This document shows positions 1 to 8,020 of a DNA stretch of 64,000 bases, in pieces; position 1 is the stretch's first letter, and every line of letters starts with the position of its first letter. The stretch is taken from NCBI RefSeq assembly GCF_900107395.1, contig NZ_FNPW01000010.1:62001-126000 (forward strand), written 5' to 3'. The stretch is from Pseudomonas sp. NFIX28 (GTDB taxonomy: Bacteria > Pseudomonadota > Gammaproteobacteria > Pseudomonadales > Pseudomonadaceae). The notes under the pieces were generated by a model. That model had not been told where the DNA came from. It ran no database searches and worked only from the letters and a program-made list of their open reading frames with translations. Both the position numbers and the translations under genes were made by a program.

Positions 1-24
1 TTCCTTAGCTCGTATGGCTTTCAT
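1..24 (-). CDS. Start of a leftward gene running off the window, probably the prophage repressor
   Basis: An ATG on the minus strand at 24 opens eight codons (MKAIRAKE) before the window ends. It lies divergent to the Cox-like gene, with two palindromic operators between them. In HP1, K139 and P2 this is where the immunity repressor gene starts. The identity is inferred from position only; no repressor domain is visible and the ribosome binding site is weak. Confidence 0.35.
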
Positions 25-54
25 TTTTGCCGGCAAATCCAATGTGCACCCCTC

Positions 55-100
55 TTGACAGGTTCCAATCTTGGAACCATCATGGTTCCATTCTTGGAAC
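55..100 (+). promoter_or_regulatory. Early phage promoter with two repressor-type operators
   Basis: A TTGACA -35 box at 55-60 is followed 17 bases later by CATCAT (78-83, 4 of 6 matches to the -10 consensus). A perfect palindrome GGTTCCAA-TC-TTGGAACC covers 61-78. A second copy, GGTTCCA-TTC-TTGGAAC, covers 84-100. Both overlap the core promoter, so a dimeric repressor bound there would block transcription of the downstream cox and replication genes. The promoter and palindromes are read directly; repressor binding is inferred. Confidence 0.6.
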
Positions 101-134
101 TTTGATCCCCAATATCCCGACAGAGGTTAGCAGA

Positions 135-371
135 ATGCAGATCACCATCGACACGCCCTACGTCACTGTAGGCGAATATGCCAAGCGCTCAGGACAGTCA
201 GATTCCGCCATCCGGCGCGAGATCGAGCTGGGCCGCTACATCATTCGCCCGAAGACCGAAGGGTCCAAATCCGCTGTGCTTATCAACATGGTGCATATTG
301 CCCTGGAGGCAGCCGAGCAAGCCGAGCGCGCACGCGGCGGTAAGAGCAGCAAATCCGCGGGCGAGGTGTAA
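135..371 (+). CDS. Cox-like phage regulatory protein / excisionase
   Basis: A 78-residue protein, first gene of the rightward early operon. The start at 135 is preferred because AGAGG lies about 8 bases upstream; an in-frame ATG at 27 would read through the operators. The N-terminal half (VTVGEYAKRSGQSDSAIRRE) looks like a winged-helix/MerR-like DNA-binding helix pair, followed by a strand and a basic tail. Position after the repressor operators matches Cox of HP1, K139 and P2, which represses the lysogenic promoter and directs excision. The function is assigned from position and small-HTH character rather than clear sequence identity. The next gene starts directly after its stop. Confidence 0.55.
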   Translation: MQITIDTPYVTVGEYAKRSGQSDSAIRREIELGRYIIRPKTEGSKSAVLINMVHIALEAAEQAERARGGKSSKSAGEV

Positions 372-3062
372 GTGGTCAACGTGACAAACCGCCGCCGGCC
401 TGATTTCGACAGCATCTATAGCAACGAGGTTGTCGAGGCCCTGAAAAATGACCGGGAACTGGACTTCAAGAGCATCAGCGAAAAGTCCATGCAGAAAGGT
501 ATTTGCCCCAACTGCGGCGAGCGCCGGCTGTTCATCAGCGTCAAGAAACCATGGGTGCTGATGTGCAATCGGGAGAACGAATGCCGTTTTACTGAGAAGA
601 CCCGCGAGCGCTACAGCTACCTGTTCGAAAACCTCAGTGAGCGTTTCCCCAAGACACGGGAGAACCCCAACGCTACAGCCGATGCGTACCTGCAGCGCAA
701 CCGCGGCTTTGATATCAGCAAGCTGTCTGGCTGGTATGAGCAAGGCCGCCGCCAGTTGCCCAATGGCACCTGGGCCGACACGGTGCGATTCGCACTGTTC
801 AATGGCCATTGGGAACGCCTGATCGACGCCAAGGCTGTAGAGCTGCACGAAGGCAAGAAAGCCCACGTCAAGTACGGCACCGACTACCAGGGCAAAGGCT
901 GGATGCCGCCTGGCATGACCATCGAGAAAAGCGATCGAGTGTATGTCGTGGAGGGCTTCTTCCACGCTATCGCTCTGTACCTTGCCGGGTTTAAGGCCAT
1001 CGCCTCGATCAGCTGCGTCAACTTCCCTTGGGAAGTAGTCGAGGCAAATAAAGGCAAGTCGGTCACCTGGGTAATCGGTCTGGATGATGACAAGGCCGGC
1101 CACAAGTACATTCCCAAGTACCTGCGCCAGCTCCGCGACATGCGCGAGATTGGCTGGGTTGCCCTGGCCGGCGAGCAAGATTGGGATGACGTGTACCGCG
1201 AAGGCAAGCTGGACGAGACTTTCATGGATGACGCCTGTTATCGCGGGCGCCTGTTCACTGCAGAGAGTTCCCGGAAACTTGCCTATCTGGTCTACCTCCG
1301 TCGCCCTTCCGGGTTCTACCTGGTGGAGTTTCGCAACCAGTTGTTCTCTGTTCGCGTCAACCAGGCCGAGCTGACTAAAGCGCTAGGCGATGACAAGTTG
1401 GAGGGCAATCGAGAGATTTTCTACAGCACGTCACGCATTGACCAAGTATCCAACTGCATTCCAGATCTGGACTACCTGGAAAAGGACAGCATCACTGGCG
1501 AGCAACGCTACCACTTCAGCTTTGCGTTTCCGGATCAGAGCAGGAACTGCCAGGCCGCCTTGTCGTCCGGAGCGATCGCGGATCCCCGCGGCTTCATCAA
1601 GGGCATGCTCGACTTCACACCAGGCGGAAACTTCGAAGGTGGCGCGCGCGAGTTGGCCATTCTCAAGGCGAAGTGGCTCAACGACGTGCGACGGCCTGTA
1701 CGCACCGTTCGCAGCCTGCCTTTCCTGGGCTACGACGAGGACACCGGTACCTACTGTTTTCCTGAGTTTGGGTTCCAAGGCGGCCGCGAGTTGCCGGTGA
1801 ACAACCATGGCTTTATCGAGGTAAAAGGCCGGGGCATCAAGACGGCGCTATCCACCATCAAGTTCGAACGGGGCGAAGACTTCGATCCGTCCTGGTTCCC
1901 TGACTTCCTGGCGGTGAACGGCATGAACGGCCTGGGCGCATTGTCCTGGTGGACGGCTTCCCTGTTCGTCCAGCAGATCGCCAGCGAACAAGCATCGTTC
2001 GGTTTCCTGGAGCTGACCGGCGAACCTGGCGCGGGTAAATCGTCCTTGCTGCGCTTCCTGTGGCGATTGCTGGGTCGCGAGAACATGGAAGGCACCAAGC
2101 CCAGCGGCTCAGGTGCAAGCGCGGTGGGTTTGCTCCGAGCGTTCGCCGAGGTGAGCAATCTACCCATGGTGCTGATCGAGTCTGACCGGACCTATACAGA
2201 CGCCCAGGGCCGCACCGTGACAGTGCAATTCACCTGGGACGACGTAAAACCCATGTTCGACTATCACGCCCAACTGCGTGTGACCGGCGTAAAGACTGGA
2301 GGCAACGAGAAACGGGTGGACATATGGCGCGGTGCGCTGGCGATCTCGCAAAACGCGAGCGTGACGGGCGACGAAGCCACCCTGTCCCGCATCGTCCACT
2401 TCCATTGCACCAAGGAGGGACACAGCCTGGCCCTCAAACCTATGGCTGACCGCCTCAGGGCAATGAAAGCAAAGGAGCTGGGTGGCTACCTACGTCACTG
2501 CTTGACCAATGAAAAGCTGTGGCTGGAACGCTACTTCGACGCCTTCCCCCGGTATGAGAGTCGGCTGATGGCGAATCCAGCAATCAAGGAAATGAGGATC
2601 TATCAGTCTCATGCCCAGGTCATGGCGGCTGCCTACGCCACGCAGGCTTTCTTTCCGGACTGGACCGATCGGGACACCGACAACCTGGCCAAACACATTG
2701 AGGCGCGCGCCATCGATCGCCAGCAGCGATGCAAGTCCGAGGATCCCACGGCCGCGAAATTCTGGCAGATCTATCACTACCTCAATGAGGACCTGGTGGC
2801 GATCAGCGACCGCGACGGTGACCGCGAGGAGGTCCGCGAGACGTTGAATCACAGCATCGACAAAGAACTGATTGGCATCAACATCGAGCACTTCCAGCAG
2901 CGCTGCAAGCTGGCCGGCCAAGAAATCATTCCGGATGCCCTGCTACGTCGCGCCTTATCCAGCAGCACCACGCACAAATTCATTGAGATACGCAAAGCAC
3001 GCTCTCGCATAGAAAAGCGGTCGCTGAACTTGTGGTTTTTCAGCAAGCGTGAGGGGGGCTGA
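372..3062 (+). CDS. Phage replication protein: zinc-finger, toprim primase and P-loop helicase
   Basis: An 896-residue protein that would prime and unwind phage DNA. In order it shows a Zn-ribbon (CPNC near residue 45 with two further Cys near 65-71), a toprim core (VYVVEGFFHA near 190; GLDDDKAG near 237) and a P-loop ATPase with Walker A GEPGAGKSS near 550. This is the layout of phage primase-helicases such as P4 alpha, although the ATPase class is not certain. It starts with GTG straight after the cox stop, so the two are co-transcribed. The cluster of iterons just downstream fits a protein that recognises its own origin. HP1 and P2 use unrelated replication proteins, so this module looks exchanged. 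Confidence 0.85.
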   Translation: MVNVTNRRRPDFDSIYSNEVVEALKNDRELDFKSISEKSMQKGICPNCGERRLFISVKKPWVLMCNRENECRFTEKTRERYSYLFENLSERFPKTRENPNATADAYLQRNRGFDISKLSGWYEQGRRQLPNGTWADTVRFALFNGHWERLIDAKAVELHEGKKAHVKYGTDYQGKGWMPPGMTIEKSDRVYVVEGFFHAIALYLAGFKAIASISCVNFPWEVVEANKGKSVTWVIGLDDDKAGHKYIPKYLRQLRDMREIGWVALAGEQDWDDVYREGKLDETFMDDACYRGRLFTAESSRKLAYLVYLRRPSGFYLVEFRNQLFSVRVNQAELTKALGDDKLEGNREIFYSTSRIDQVSNCIPDLDYLEKDSITGEQRYHFSFAFPDQSRNCQAALSSGAIADPRGFIKGMLDFTPGGNFEGGARELAILKAKWLNDVRRPVRTVRSLPFLGYDEDTGTYCFPEFGFQGGRELPVNNHGFIEVKGRGIKTALSTIKFERGEDFDPSWFPDFLAVNGMNGLGALSWWTASLFVQQIASEQASFGFLELTGEPGAGKSSLLRFLWRLLGRENMEGTKPSGSGASAVGLLRAFAEVSNLPMVLIESDRTYTDAQGRTVTVQFTWDDVKPMFDYHAQLRVTGVKTGGNEKRVDIWRGALAISQNASVTGDEATLSRIVHFHCTKEGHSLALKPMADRLRAMKAKELGGYLRHCLTNEKLWLERYFDAFPRYESRLMANPAIKEMRIYQSHAQVMAAAYATQAFFPDWTDRDTDNLAKHIEARAIDRQQRCKSEDPTAAKFWQIYHYLNEDLVAISDRDGDREEVRETLNHSIDKELIGINIEHFQQRCKLAGQEIIPDALLRRALSSSTTHKFIEIRKARSRIEKRSLNLWFFSKREGG

Positions 3063-3135
3063 AAAGTGTGGGTCAGCTATGGCCAGAGGGGGTCACTTAG
3101 GGATCCATGGTTTTTGTGCGAAGTCCCGAGTTCTG

Positions 3136-3459
3136 TCCGGAACATCCGGAACATTTCTAAATTAATAATAAAAATATCAATAAACACAGATAGTTAAGCA
3201 ATAAAAAATGTTCCGGCAGTACCGGAACACACTGGAACACACCGGAACAAAATCCGTTCCGGCATGTTCCGGCAATGTTCCGGCTGGGACCTTTCACCAG
3301 AACATGGCTACAGCCCTTATTCCACGTGGCCTGCAGCCATTTTCAGCAAAAACCATGTTCCGGCATGTTCCGGTAGTACCGGAACATTTTGAATTCGCTG
3401 GAGGCCCCGTGAATCAAGGGCTCCAGCAAACCAACTTTCAGATGTTCCGGATGTTCCGG
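3136..3459. repeat. Iteron cluster with AT-rich core, candidate phage replication origin
   Basis: About 13 copies of TGTTCCGG or its complement CCGGAACA (one copy has C for the first T), plus one variant TGGAACA, lie in both orientations. Approximate copy starts are 3136, 3145, 3209, 3222, 3233 (variant), 3242, 3256, 3265, 3276, 3356, 3366, 3379, 3443 and 3452. Two pairs form palindromes: 3209-3229 (8-base arms, 5-base centre) and 3366-3386 (10-base arms, 1-base centre). Bases 3157-3208 are almost pure A/T and could be the unwinding element. It directly follows the primase-helicase gene. Iterons plus an AT-rich element is the usual layout of replicator-bound origins; function is inferred. Confidence 0.6.
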
Positions 3460-3530
3460 ACGTAGGAAGGGACTACACACTTTTTTGTTTCCGCGGGACT
3501 TCCGCGTCACCACCAGAGAGAGGTAACACC

Positions 3531-3824
3531 ATGCAAGTTCAAGTCATAAGCGGCCCGAGGATGACCGGGAAAACAACGCGGCTCCGTGCCATTCAGGCCG
3601 AGCTAAAACGCCAGGGCTTACCCGCTGAAATCCACGTCGGGGCGAACTGCACCACTCCCTACTTTGTGAACCTGGTCCGCAACAAGGCCATAGCCGGCGC
3701 CAAGCACTTCCTGGCCGACGACTGCACACAGTTTCAGATCAAGGCCGTTATGGAGCTGAAAACCCAGGGCCTGCACTCCGGCATTCCATCCGACTTTGTG
3801 CTGCACCTGGTGCGCCAGGCGTAG
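3531..3824 (+). CDS. Small P-loop-like protein of unknown function
   Basis: A 97-residue protein with SD GAGAGG upstream of the ATG. Near the N-terminus GPRMTGKTT (about residues 8-16) resembles a Walker A loop, followed by a basic helix. The remainder has alternating strands and helices but no clear Walker B, so it may be a truncated or degenerate NTPase fold. It lies between the proposed origin and other small early genes. I do not recognise a family. Confidence 0.6.
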   Translation: MQVQVISGPRMTGKTTRLRAIQAELKRQGLPAEIHVGANCTTPYFVNLVRNKAIAGAKHFLADDCTQFQIKAVMELKTQGLHSGIPSDFVLHLVRQA

Positions 3825-3832
3825 GGGGAGAA

Positions 3833-4084
3833 ATGATTATTCGCTACAGCGCCAACGCACTGGTGGGCCAGCTTTCGTTGCCGTCGGGCTACGTCGATAT
3901 GCGTACACCCGAGGACCTGGCGGAACTGGCCGCCGTGGCTCACTGGCAGGACCACCCCGAGGAAACCCCGACGTTCATAACCATCGTGCACCTGCAGGAC
4001 GTGGACGGCCACGACTTGGGGCTGTTTGAAGTGCGCTGTGAACAGCGCCCGGTATTCACCGCCAGCCAGTTGCGGCAGGCGTGA
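3833..4084 (+). CDS. Hypothetical small phage protein
   Basis: An 83-residue protein starting 8 bases after the previous stop, with GGGGAG upstream. It is acidic, has no Cys pair, membrane segment or recognisable motif, and ends in the same reading direction as its neighbours in a compact early operon. No function can be proposed. Confidence 0.6.
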   Translation: MIIRYSANALVGQLSLPSGYVDMRTPEDLAELAAVAHWQDHPEETPTFITIVHLQDVDGHDLGLFEVRCEQRPVFTASQLRQA

Positions 4085-4146
4085 AAAGAGACGGTGTCGA
4101 GGAGTTGCAGCTCCCCGACACCTACCACCACAAAAGGAGCAACACC

Positions 4147-4428
4147 ATGCAAGCACAGCACCCAAGCAGCAGCGAATGCAAGGCTATCACAGCATCTGCT
4201 GGTGATCGCGGCTGCTTTAAACCAACCCGCCCAATGCTCGCCAATGCGTTGATAGGTGCCGCGCTAATTGGCTACCTAGTCCATAAAACCCCGGACGCTC
4301 GTGTTCGCCTTGAATGTCTGACCAATATGGCTCGAACAATGGGTGATTTGACTGAACGTGATGCAGAGTTAATTGCACAACAGATGCATCTTACAGATTT
4401 AAAATTGCAGGAGACGATCAGATGCTAA
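4147..4428 (+). CDS. Hypothetical small phage protein with one hydrophobic segment
   Basis: A 93-residue protein. The start at 4147 is chosen because AAGGAG is well spaced upstream, in the same leader context as the gene at 3531; an upstream ATG at 4081 overlaps the previous stop but has no better site. A short hydrophobic stretch (LANALIGAALIGYLV, about residues 31-45) could be a membrane segment. The C-terminal third is helical and charged. No family recognised. Confidence 0.5.
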   Translation: MQAQHPSSSECKAITASAGDRGCFKPTRPMLANALIGAALIGYLVHKTPDARVRLECLTNMARTMGDLTERDAELIAQQMHLTDLKLQETIRC

Positions 4429-4658
4429 TAGACGGCCGACTCATTACTATCAATGCCACCCAGCAACAGAGTGCCCGGCGGCAATTGGAACTACCCTGTG
4501 ATTATATGTTGGTCGCGGCTACCGGCCTGCTTGTACACGATACTGGAAATGCTTGCATTCAGATCCCGCTACCAACAGGTTACGTGGTGGGAGCATTTGA
4601 AAACACGAGAGGGCATCGATGTTTTGGAGTGATATTTCTTAACTTTATCGAGGAGTAA
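4422..4658 (+). CDS. Hypothetical small phage protein
   Basis: A 78-residue protein that overlaps the end of the preceding gene by 7 bases, suggesting translational coupling. The sequence predicts mainly beta strands with no membrane segment. It is the last gene of the rightward early block before a convergent leftward gene. Function unknown. Confidence 0.55.
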   Translation: MLIDGRLITINATQQQSARRQLELPCDYMLVAATGLLVHDTGNACIQIPLPTGYVVGAFENTRGHRCFGVIFLNFIEE

Positions 4659-4725
4659 CCGATTTTGTAGTTAGCTGCAGGTATTTTTGTTGCAGTAGCT
4701 TTTTTAGCGAGATTTCTTTTAACCC

Positions 4726-4758
4726 CTGGTTATCCTCGGCTTAACCCAGGATAACCAG
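4726..4758. terminator. Perfect inverted repeat between convergent genes
   Basis: CTGGTTATCCT (4726-4736) and AGGATAACCAG (4748-4758) form an 11-base-pair stem with an 11-base loop. It lies between the ends of convergent genes at 4658 and 4776, where a bidirectional terminator is expected. There is no clean U-run directly after the stem on either strand, so it could instead be a protein-binding site. Confidence 0.4.
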
Positions 4759-4775
4759 ACAGGTATAGCCTGAAT

Positions 4776-5843
4776 TTAATTTACTACAACCTCTTGGTGC
4801 ACTCTTATTGAATCAAGAGCGGCTTGCTGCTTCTTTAGCAAGTCGCGGCGAGTTGCTTTATAAGCATCCAGCATTTTAGTTTTTGATGACTTGATCGAAC
4901 TTAATGCAGTTTCAAAGGAAACCACCAAATCAGCGGCGTGGGTATTTTGCGCTTGATTGTACGAGGCGGCTATAGTCGACTCTATACCTTCGATTTTTGT
5001 ATAGGCCTCGCGAATTTTTTCTCGCAGTTGATTTCTCTGACATGCAAAAGCACCGACTATCAGTCCTTTGCTTACAGATGAAACCTCTGCATTTAGGGCT
5101 TTTGATATTGCGTCAGAGCCAGACTTTGCCTTGTTACTGAGTTCTAGCGATTCTTGTTTTTGTGTGCTGGCAACAACCTCAATATTTTTAACGACTATAT
5201 CTGGTATGTTGACTTTTACTGTCTCTGTTTTCATGGTTATTTCGGGGATATCAAGCACCCAGTCTGTACGAGCCAGCGTCACCTCTGGAACATGTAATTC
5301 AATTTCCTGACGGCGATTAACTGCCACGGGATTGCCATAGCAGACATCTTTTCCGCGCACAGTACGCCACTCATCACAAGGATAGTCGAAAGAGGGCCAG
5401 TCATTATGGCAAGTCTTACTTTCTCTCTTAAGTTCGTCGATCCCCCCATGGCACTCTTGTCTTATCTCAATTTCTGGAGCATCCCAAGACCATGCTTGGA
5501 GTCTCATAGTGACTTGAGGTAAGTCCATGGCCATTCTTTGGCTTTTCATGGTTATATTCGGCAAGTCCAACTTGAACTCTCGAATGTTATCACGAAGTTC
5601 AATATCCGCACCTACATAACTATCAGGTCCGGTTGTATCTGGCGACTCGTCCATTATTGACTTAGCTTGAGCCTTTATCGCTTGTTGTTGATCTGCAGCG
5701 ATCTTGGAGTATTTCTCTTTTATAGCCTCAATCTGTGCAGCCGAGCTTGCTGTCGCGTTAGTACATGATGCCTCCTCTTCAGCATTAACCATGTGGGTAG
5801 TCAGCACAAGTAGAGTGGCAACCATCGCGTGTTTTATGTTCAT
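4776..5843 (-). CDS. Secreted repeat protein of unknown function, prophage cargo
   Basis: A 355-residue protein. The start at 5843 is chosen because GGAG lies 6 bases upstream and gives a signal peptide (MNIKHAMVATLLVLTTHMVNA) with likely cleavage after VNA. The mature part has at least six short units of hydrophobic-D/H/N-x-P-x-I/V type: LDLPNITMK, MDLPQVTMR, WDAPEIEIR, LHVPEVTLA, LDIPEITMK, VNIPDIVVK. Several Cys sit between the two repeat groups. The last 140 residues are helical and probably coiled-coil. It is leftward, against the surrounding early genes, and is clearly more AT-rich than its neighbours, all typical of a lysogenic-conversion gene. I know no family for it. Confidence 0.7.
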   Translation of the reverse strand: MNIKHAMVATLLVLTTHMVNAEEEASCTNATASSAAQIEAIKEKYSKIAADQQQAIKAQAKSIMDESPDTTGPDSYVGADIELRDNIREFKLDLPNITMKSQRMAMDLPQVTMRLQAWSWDAPEIEIRQECHGGIDELKRESKTCHNDWPSFDYPCDEWRTVRGKDVCYGNPVAVNRRQEIELHVPEVTLARTDWVLDIPEITMKTETVKVNIPDIVVKNIEVVASTQKQESLELSNKAKSGSDAISKALNAEVSSVSKGLIVGAFACQRNQLREKIREAYTKIEGIESTIAASYNQAQNTHAADLVVSFETALSSIKSSKTKMLDAYKATRRDLLKKQQAALDSIRVHQEVVVN

Positions 5844-6459
5844 ATTCATCTCCAATGTTAAAAGCGGCTTTCTGCTCTTAACAGTACAGACCCAGCGGAC
5901 AACCCTTGCCGCCCTCCAACTTCCAAGCAATGAAAGTGACCAGTCACCCAATACACAACATCACTTAATAGAGATACTCACTTAACGACGGCACCCTCAG
6001 GCTACATAATCTGTCTTGAGCAACAAATGAAGCATAGCTACGAATTAAGCGGGGAGATTTTTTTGTTTTTGAGACTTTCCCCACGCACTTCGCCCCATTG
6101 GCACATGGAAACAGATGATTGGTTATAAAAAATAGCGCGCCCACATTTCTTATAGATATTGGATATAGTAAGCATAGCGACCAAGCATAGAGGGTCTTGG
6201 AGAGCAGAATGAAAACATCTATACACAAGTGAGAAAGCGATGCTCCTTGATTATCTTTAAGCCCACCCCTCCAAAAGTATACATATCAAAATTAATACCC
6301 TGCTGCTTACTTTATAGAATTTCACTCTGCTTCCGGAGTGAAATAAATACAATTCGCATGTTTTATCGGGCATTTCAAGCAATAAAAAACAGCTTGACGC
6401 AGCAAAAAACCACTAACTAAAATTCTGGCCATTGAGATGTATTTGATATGGAGTTGTTA
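5844..6459. other. AT-rich intergenic region with a hairpin
   Basis: About 600 bases of low-GC DNA between two divergent genes. Short reading frames on both strands lack ribosome binding sites and protein-like composition. A hairpin with arms ATTTCACTC (6319-6327) and GAGTGAAAT (6336-6344) is the clearest structure. Promoters for the flanking cargo genes must lie here but no convincing -35/-10 pair stood out. Confidence 0.5.
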
Positions 6460-6675
6460 ATGATTAATGCCAAGATTGAGCTGGACGAATTGATAGATGA
6501 TCAGGAGAGACTCAGTCACAAGTTTTGCTTTCTAATTGGTGCGGCCACATCGGACTTGCCTCTATCTGAAAGCGCCAGAATAGGTCTTTTAGAATATGGG
6601 ATTGAAAGTGTTCGTGACTTGAATTCCTTTGGCTTAAAATTGAAGACTTATAGGGAAAGCCGCGCGCCTAATTGA
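6460..6675 (+). CDS. Hypothetical small protein
   Basis: A 71-residue protein starting MINAKIELDELIDD; GGAG lies 6 bases upstream of the ATG at 6460, so this is preferred over the ATG at 6448. It is predicted to be helical and acidic with no membrane segment. Its 3' end overlaps the convergent late-activator gene by 28 bases. It belongs to the AT-rich cargo island. Function unknown. Confidence 0.5.
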   Translation: MINAKIELDELIDDQERLSHKFCFLIGAATSDLPLSESARIGLLEYGIESVRDLNSFGLKLKTYRESRAPN

Positions 6676-6911
6676 TCGAAAAGTTCGCGTTGCTGAGCGC
6701 GGGGCATTTCTCGGAGGCGGTCGAACAGCAGCCGATCGACCGCCTGCGCCGAAGGGCTCAAGGTATGGGAGAAGGTAAGATTGGCTACCCAGGTATGCCC
6801 GCAGGTCGCGGCATTCGTGCACTGACAATAGAGCTTCGCAAACTCCTTCGACAGATCCTCACGTGACACAATCCGCCCCTTGCTCTGACACTCCTTGCAG
6901 TACACCCGCAT
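6648..6911 (-). CDS. ogr: Ogr/Delta-type zinc-finger activator of late phage transcription
   Basis: An 87-residue protein. Cys5, Cys8, Cys31 and Cys37 give the Ogr-like finger (C-x2-C-x22-C-x5-C, one residue longer in the last gap than P2 Ogr), followed by the typical CGHTWVANLTFSHTLSPS segment. Ogr proteins bind upstream of late promoters and recruit RNA polymerase through its alpha subunit. A strong purine-rich site (GGGGAGGGGAGAG) precedes the ATG. It lies immediately downstream of the portal gene on the same strand, so it may be read from the leftward late transcript as well as its own promoter. Confidence 0.85.
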   Translation of the reverse strand: MRVYCKECQSKGRIVSREDLSKEFAKLYCQCTNAATCGHTWVANLTFSHTLSPSAQAVDRLLFDRLREMPRAQQRELFDQLGARLSL

Positions 6912-6991
6912 TCTCTCCCCTCCCCAAGGTTCCGTTTAAGGCACCATTTTGGCACAATATCTTGTGTCTTCAGTAGGTTAAGCTCTCTAAA

Positions 6992-8020
6992 TCAAGGATT
7001 CTCTCCGGACGCCGCGGGCTCTCTCCAAGCAATCCGACGATCCTCGTGCAGCCGCTCATTGAGCTGGTCGAACAGCTGGCAGATCGGCCGGATCTCGTTG
7101 TTTGTGTAGACCCGATCGATCTTTTCAATGTCGCCAAAGCCCCCGCTGTTCTCCGGGATGATTCCGGCCAGGGCCGGGTTCATGCGCCAGGCCGCAATCA
7201 CGTCGTTGCGGGTGATGTTCTTCACCTTTTCCAGCTCGTCCTTCGCCTGGAAGTCCCCCACGGGGATGATCTGGATCGCATTTTCCTTGCCGTTGGGGAT
7301 GTTCACGAACATTGAGCGGAAGTTGCCCACGCCCTTGCTTGCGCTGATCTGTGCGCGCAGGTTTTCTTCGTCTTCTTCGGTCAGGTCAGGGTCGTTGGTG
7401 TAGAAAATGTATCCAGCGTGCGCGCCGTTGCTGTAGTAGCGCCGGCGAAAGAGGGTCGCGGCTTCATTCAACAACAGCGCCTGCATGCCGCCCAGGTAGT
7501 CAGGCACGCCGTAGATGTTCTGTTCTACGTCGTAGTCCAGGACGTGCTCGATCTCGTCCTGGTCGAAGTCCTGATACTTGTTGTCGGGCAACAGCATCCT
7601 GAAACCACCGTCCACCTTTACCCGCATGTTGATCGCCGGCGTGTGCTGCAGCTCCAGGACCTGGCCAAAGGCATTGGGGACGCGATAGAAGTAGGCTTCG
7701 CCAAACACCATGTAATCCAGGCCGGCCCGGCCCATGGTCTGCGTGCTGCAGCCGGCCGACGGGATGAACTCACGCAACAGCAGGTTGCGCTTGAACTTCG
7801 GAATGGCGCCGTGGTGCGCGTTGGCACGCAGCAGCTTGGCCAGGCCCGGCCGCGACACCGGCGGTTTGTAGATCTCGCCGTCGTCGCTGGGAAACACCCC
7901 GAGGTATTCGCCGATGTTGCCGCTCAGCACCTGCTCCGGTTCCCCGAAGGTGAATGCCCGCATGGGTTGCTGCTGTCGCGCCTGCTGGGTTACCTGGTGC
8001 TTTCTGTGTCGCTTGGACAT
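6992..8020 (-). CDS. Phage portal protein, P2 gpQ family
   Basis: A 342-residue protein, the usual size for gpQ-type portals. It forms the dodecameric ring through which DNA enters the capsid. The basic N-terminus (MSKRHRKHQVTQQ), the YLGVFPSDDGEIYKPPVSR and NIYGVPDYLGGMQALLLNEA regions and the C-terminal EIRPICQLFDQLNERL segment match the family. It is transcribed leftward behind the terminase and its start lies inside the terminase reading frame. This Q-P leftward and O-N-M-L rightward pattern is that of P2 and HP1. Confidence 0.92.
   Translation of the reverse strand: MSKRHRKHQVTQQARQQQPMRAFTFGEPEQVLSGNIGEYLGVFPSDDGEIYKPPVSRPGLAKLLRANAHHGAIPKFKRNLLLREFIPSAGCSTQTMGRAGLDYMVFGEAYFYRVPNAFGQVLELQHTPAINMRVKVDGGFRMLLPDNKYQDFDQDEIEHVLDYDVEQNIYGVPDYLGGMQALLLNEAATLFRRRYYSNGAHAGYIFYTNDPDLTEEDEENLRAQISASKGVGNFRSMFVNIPNGKENAIQIIPVGDFQAKDELEKVKNITRNDVIAAWRMNPALAGIIPENSGGFGDIEKIDRVYTNNEIRPICQLFDQLNERLHEDRRIAWREPAASGENP

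Noticed and set aside
3208..3465. 85-codon plus-strand frame through the repeat cluster
   Set aside because: It is made of the TGTTCCGG repeats and has no ribosome site; protein composition is repeat-driven (MFRQYRN, MFRHVP, MFRMFRT).
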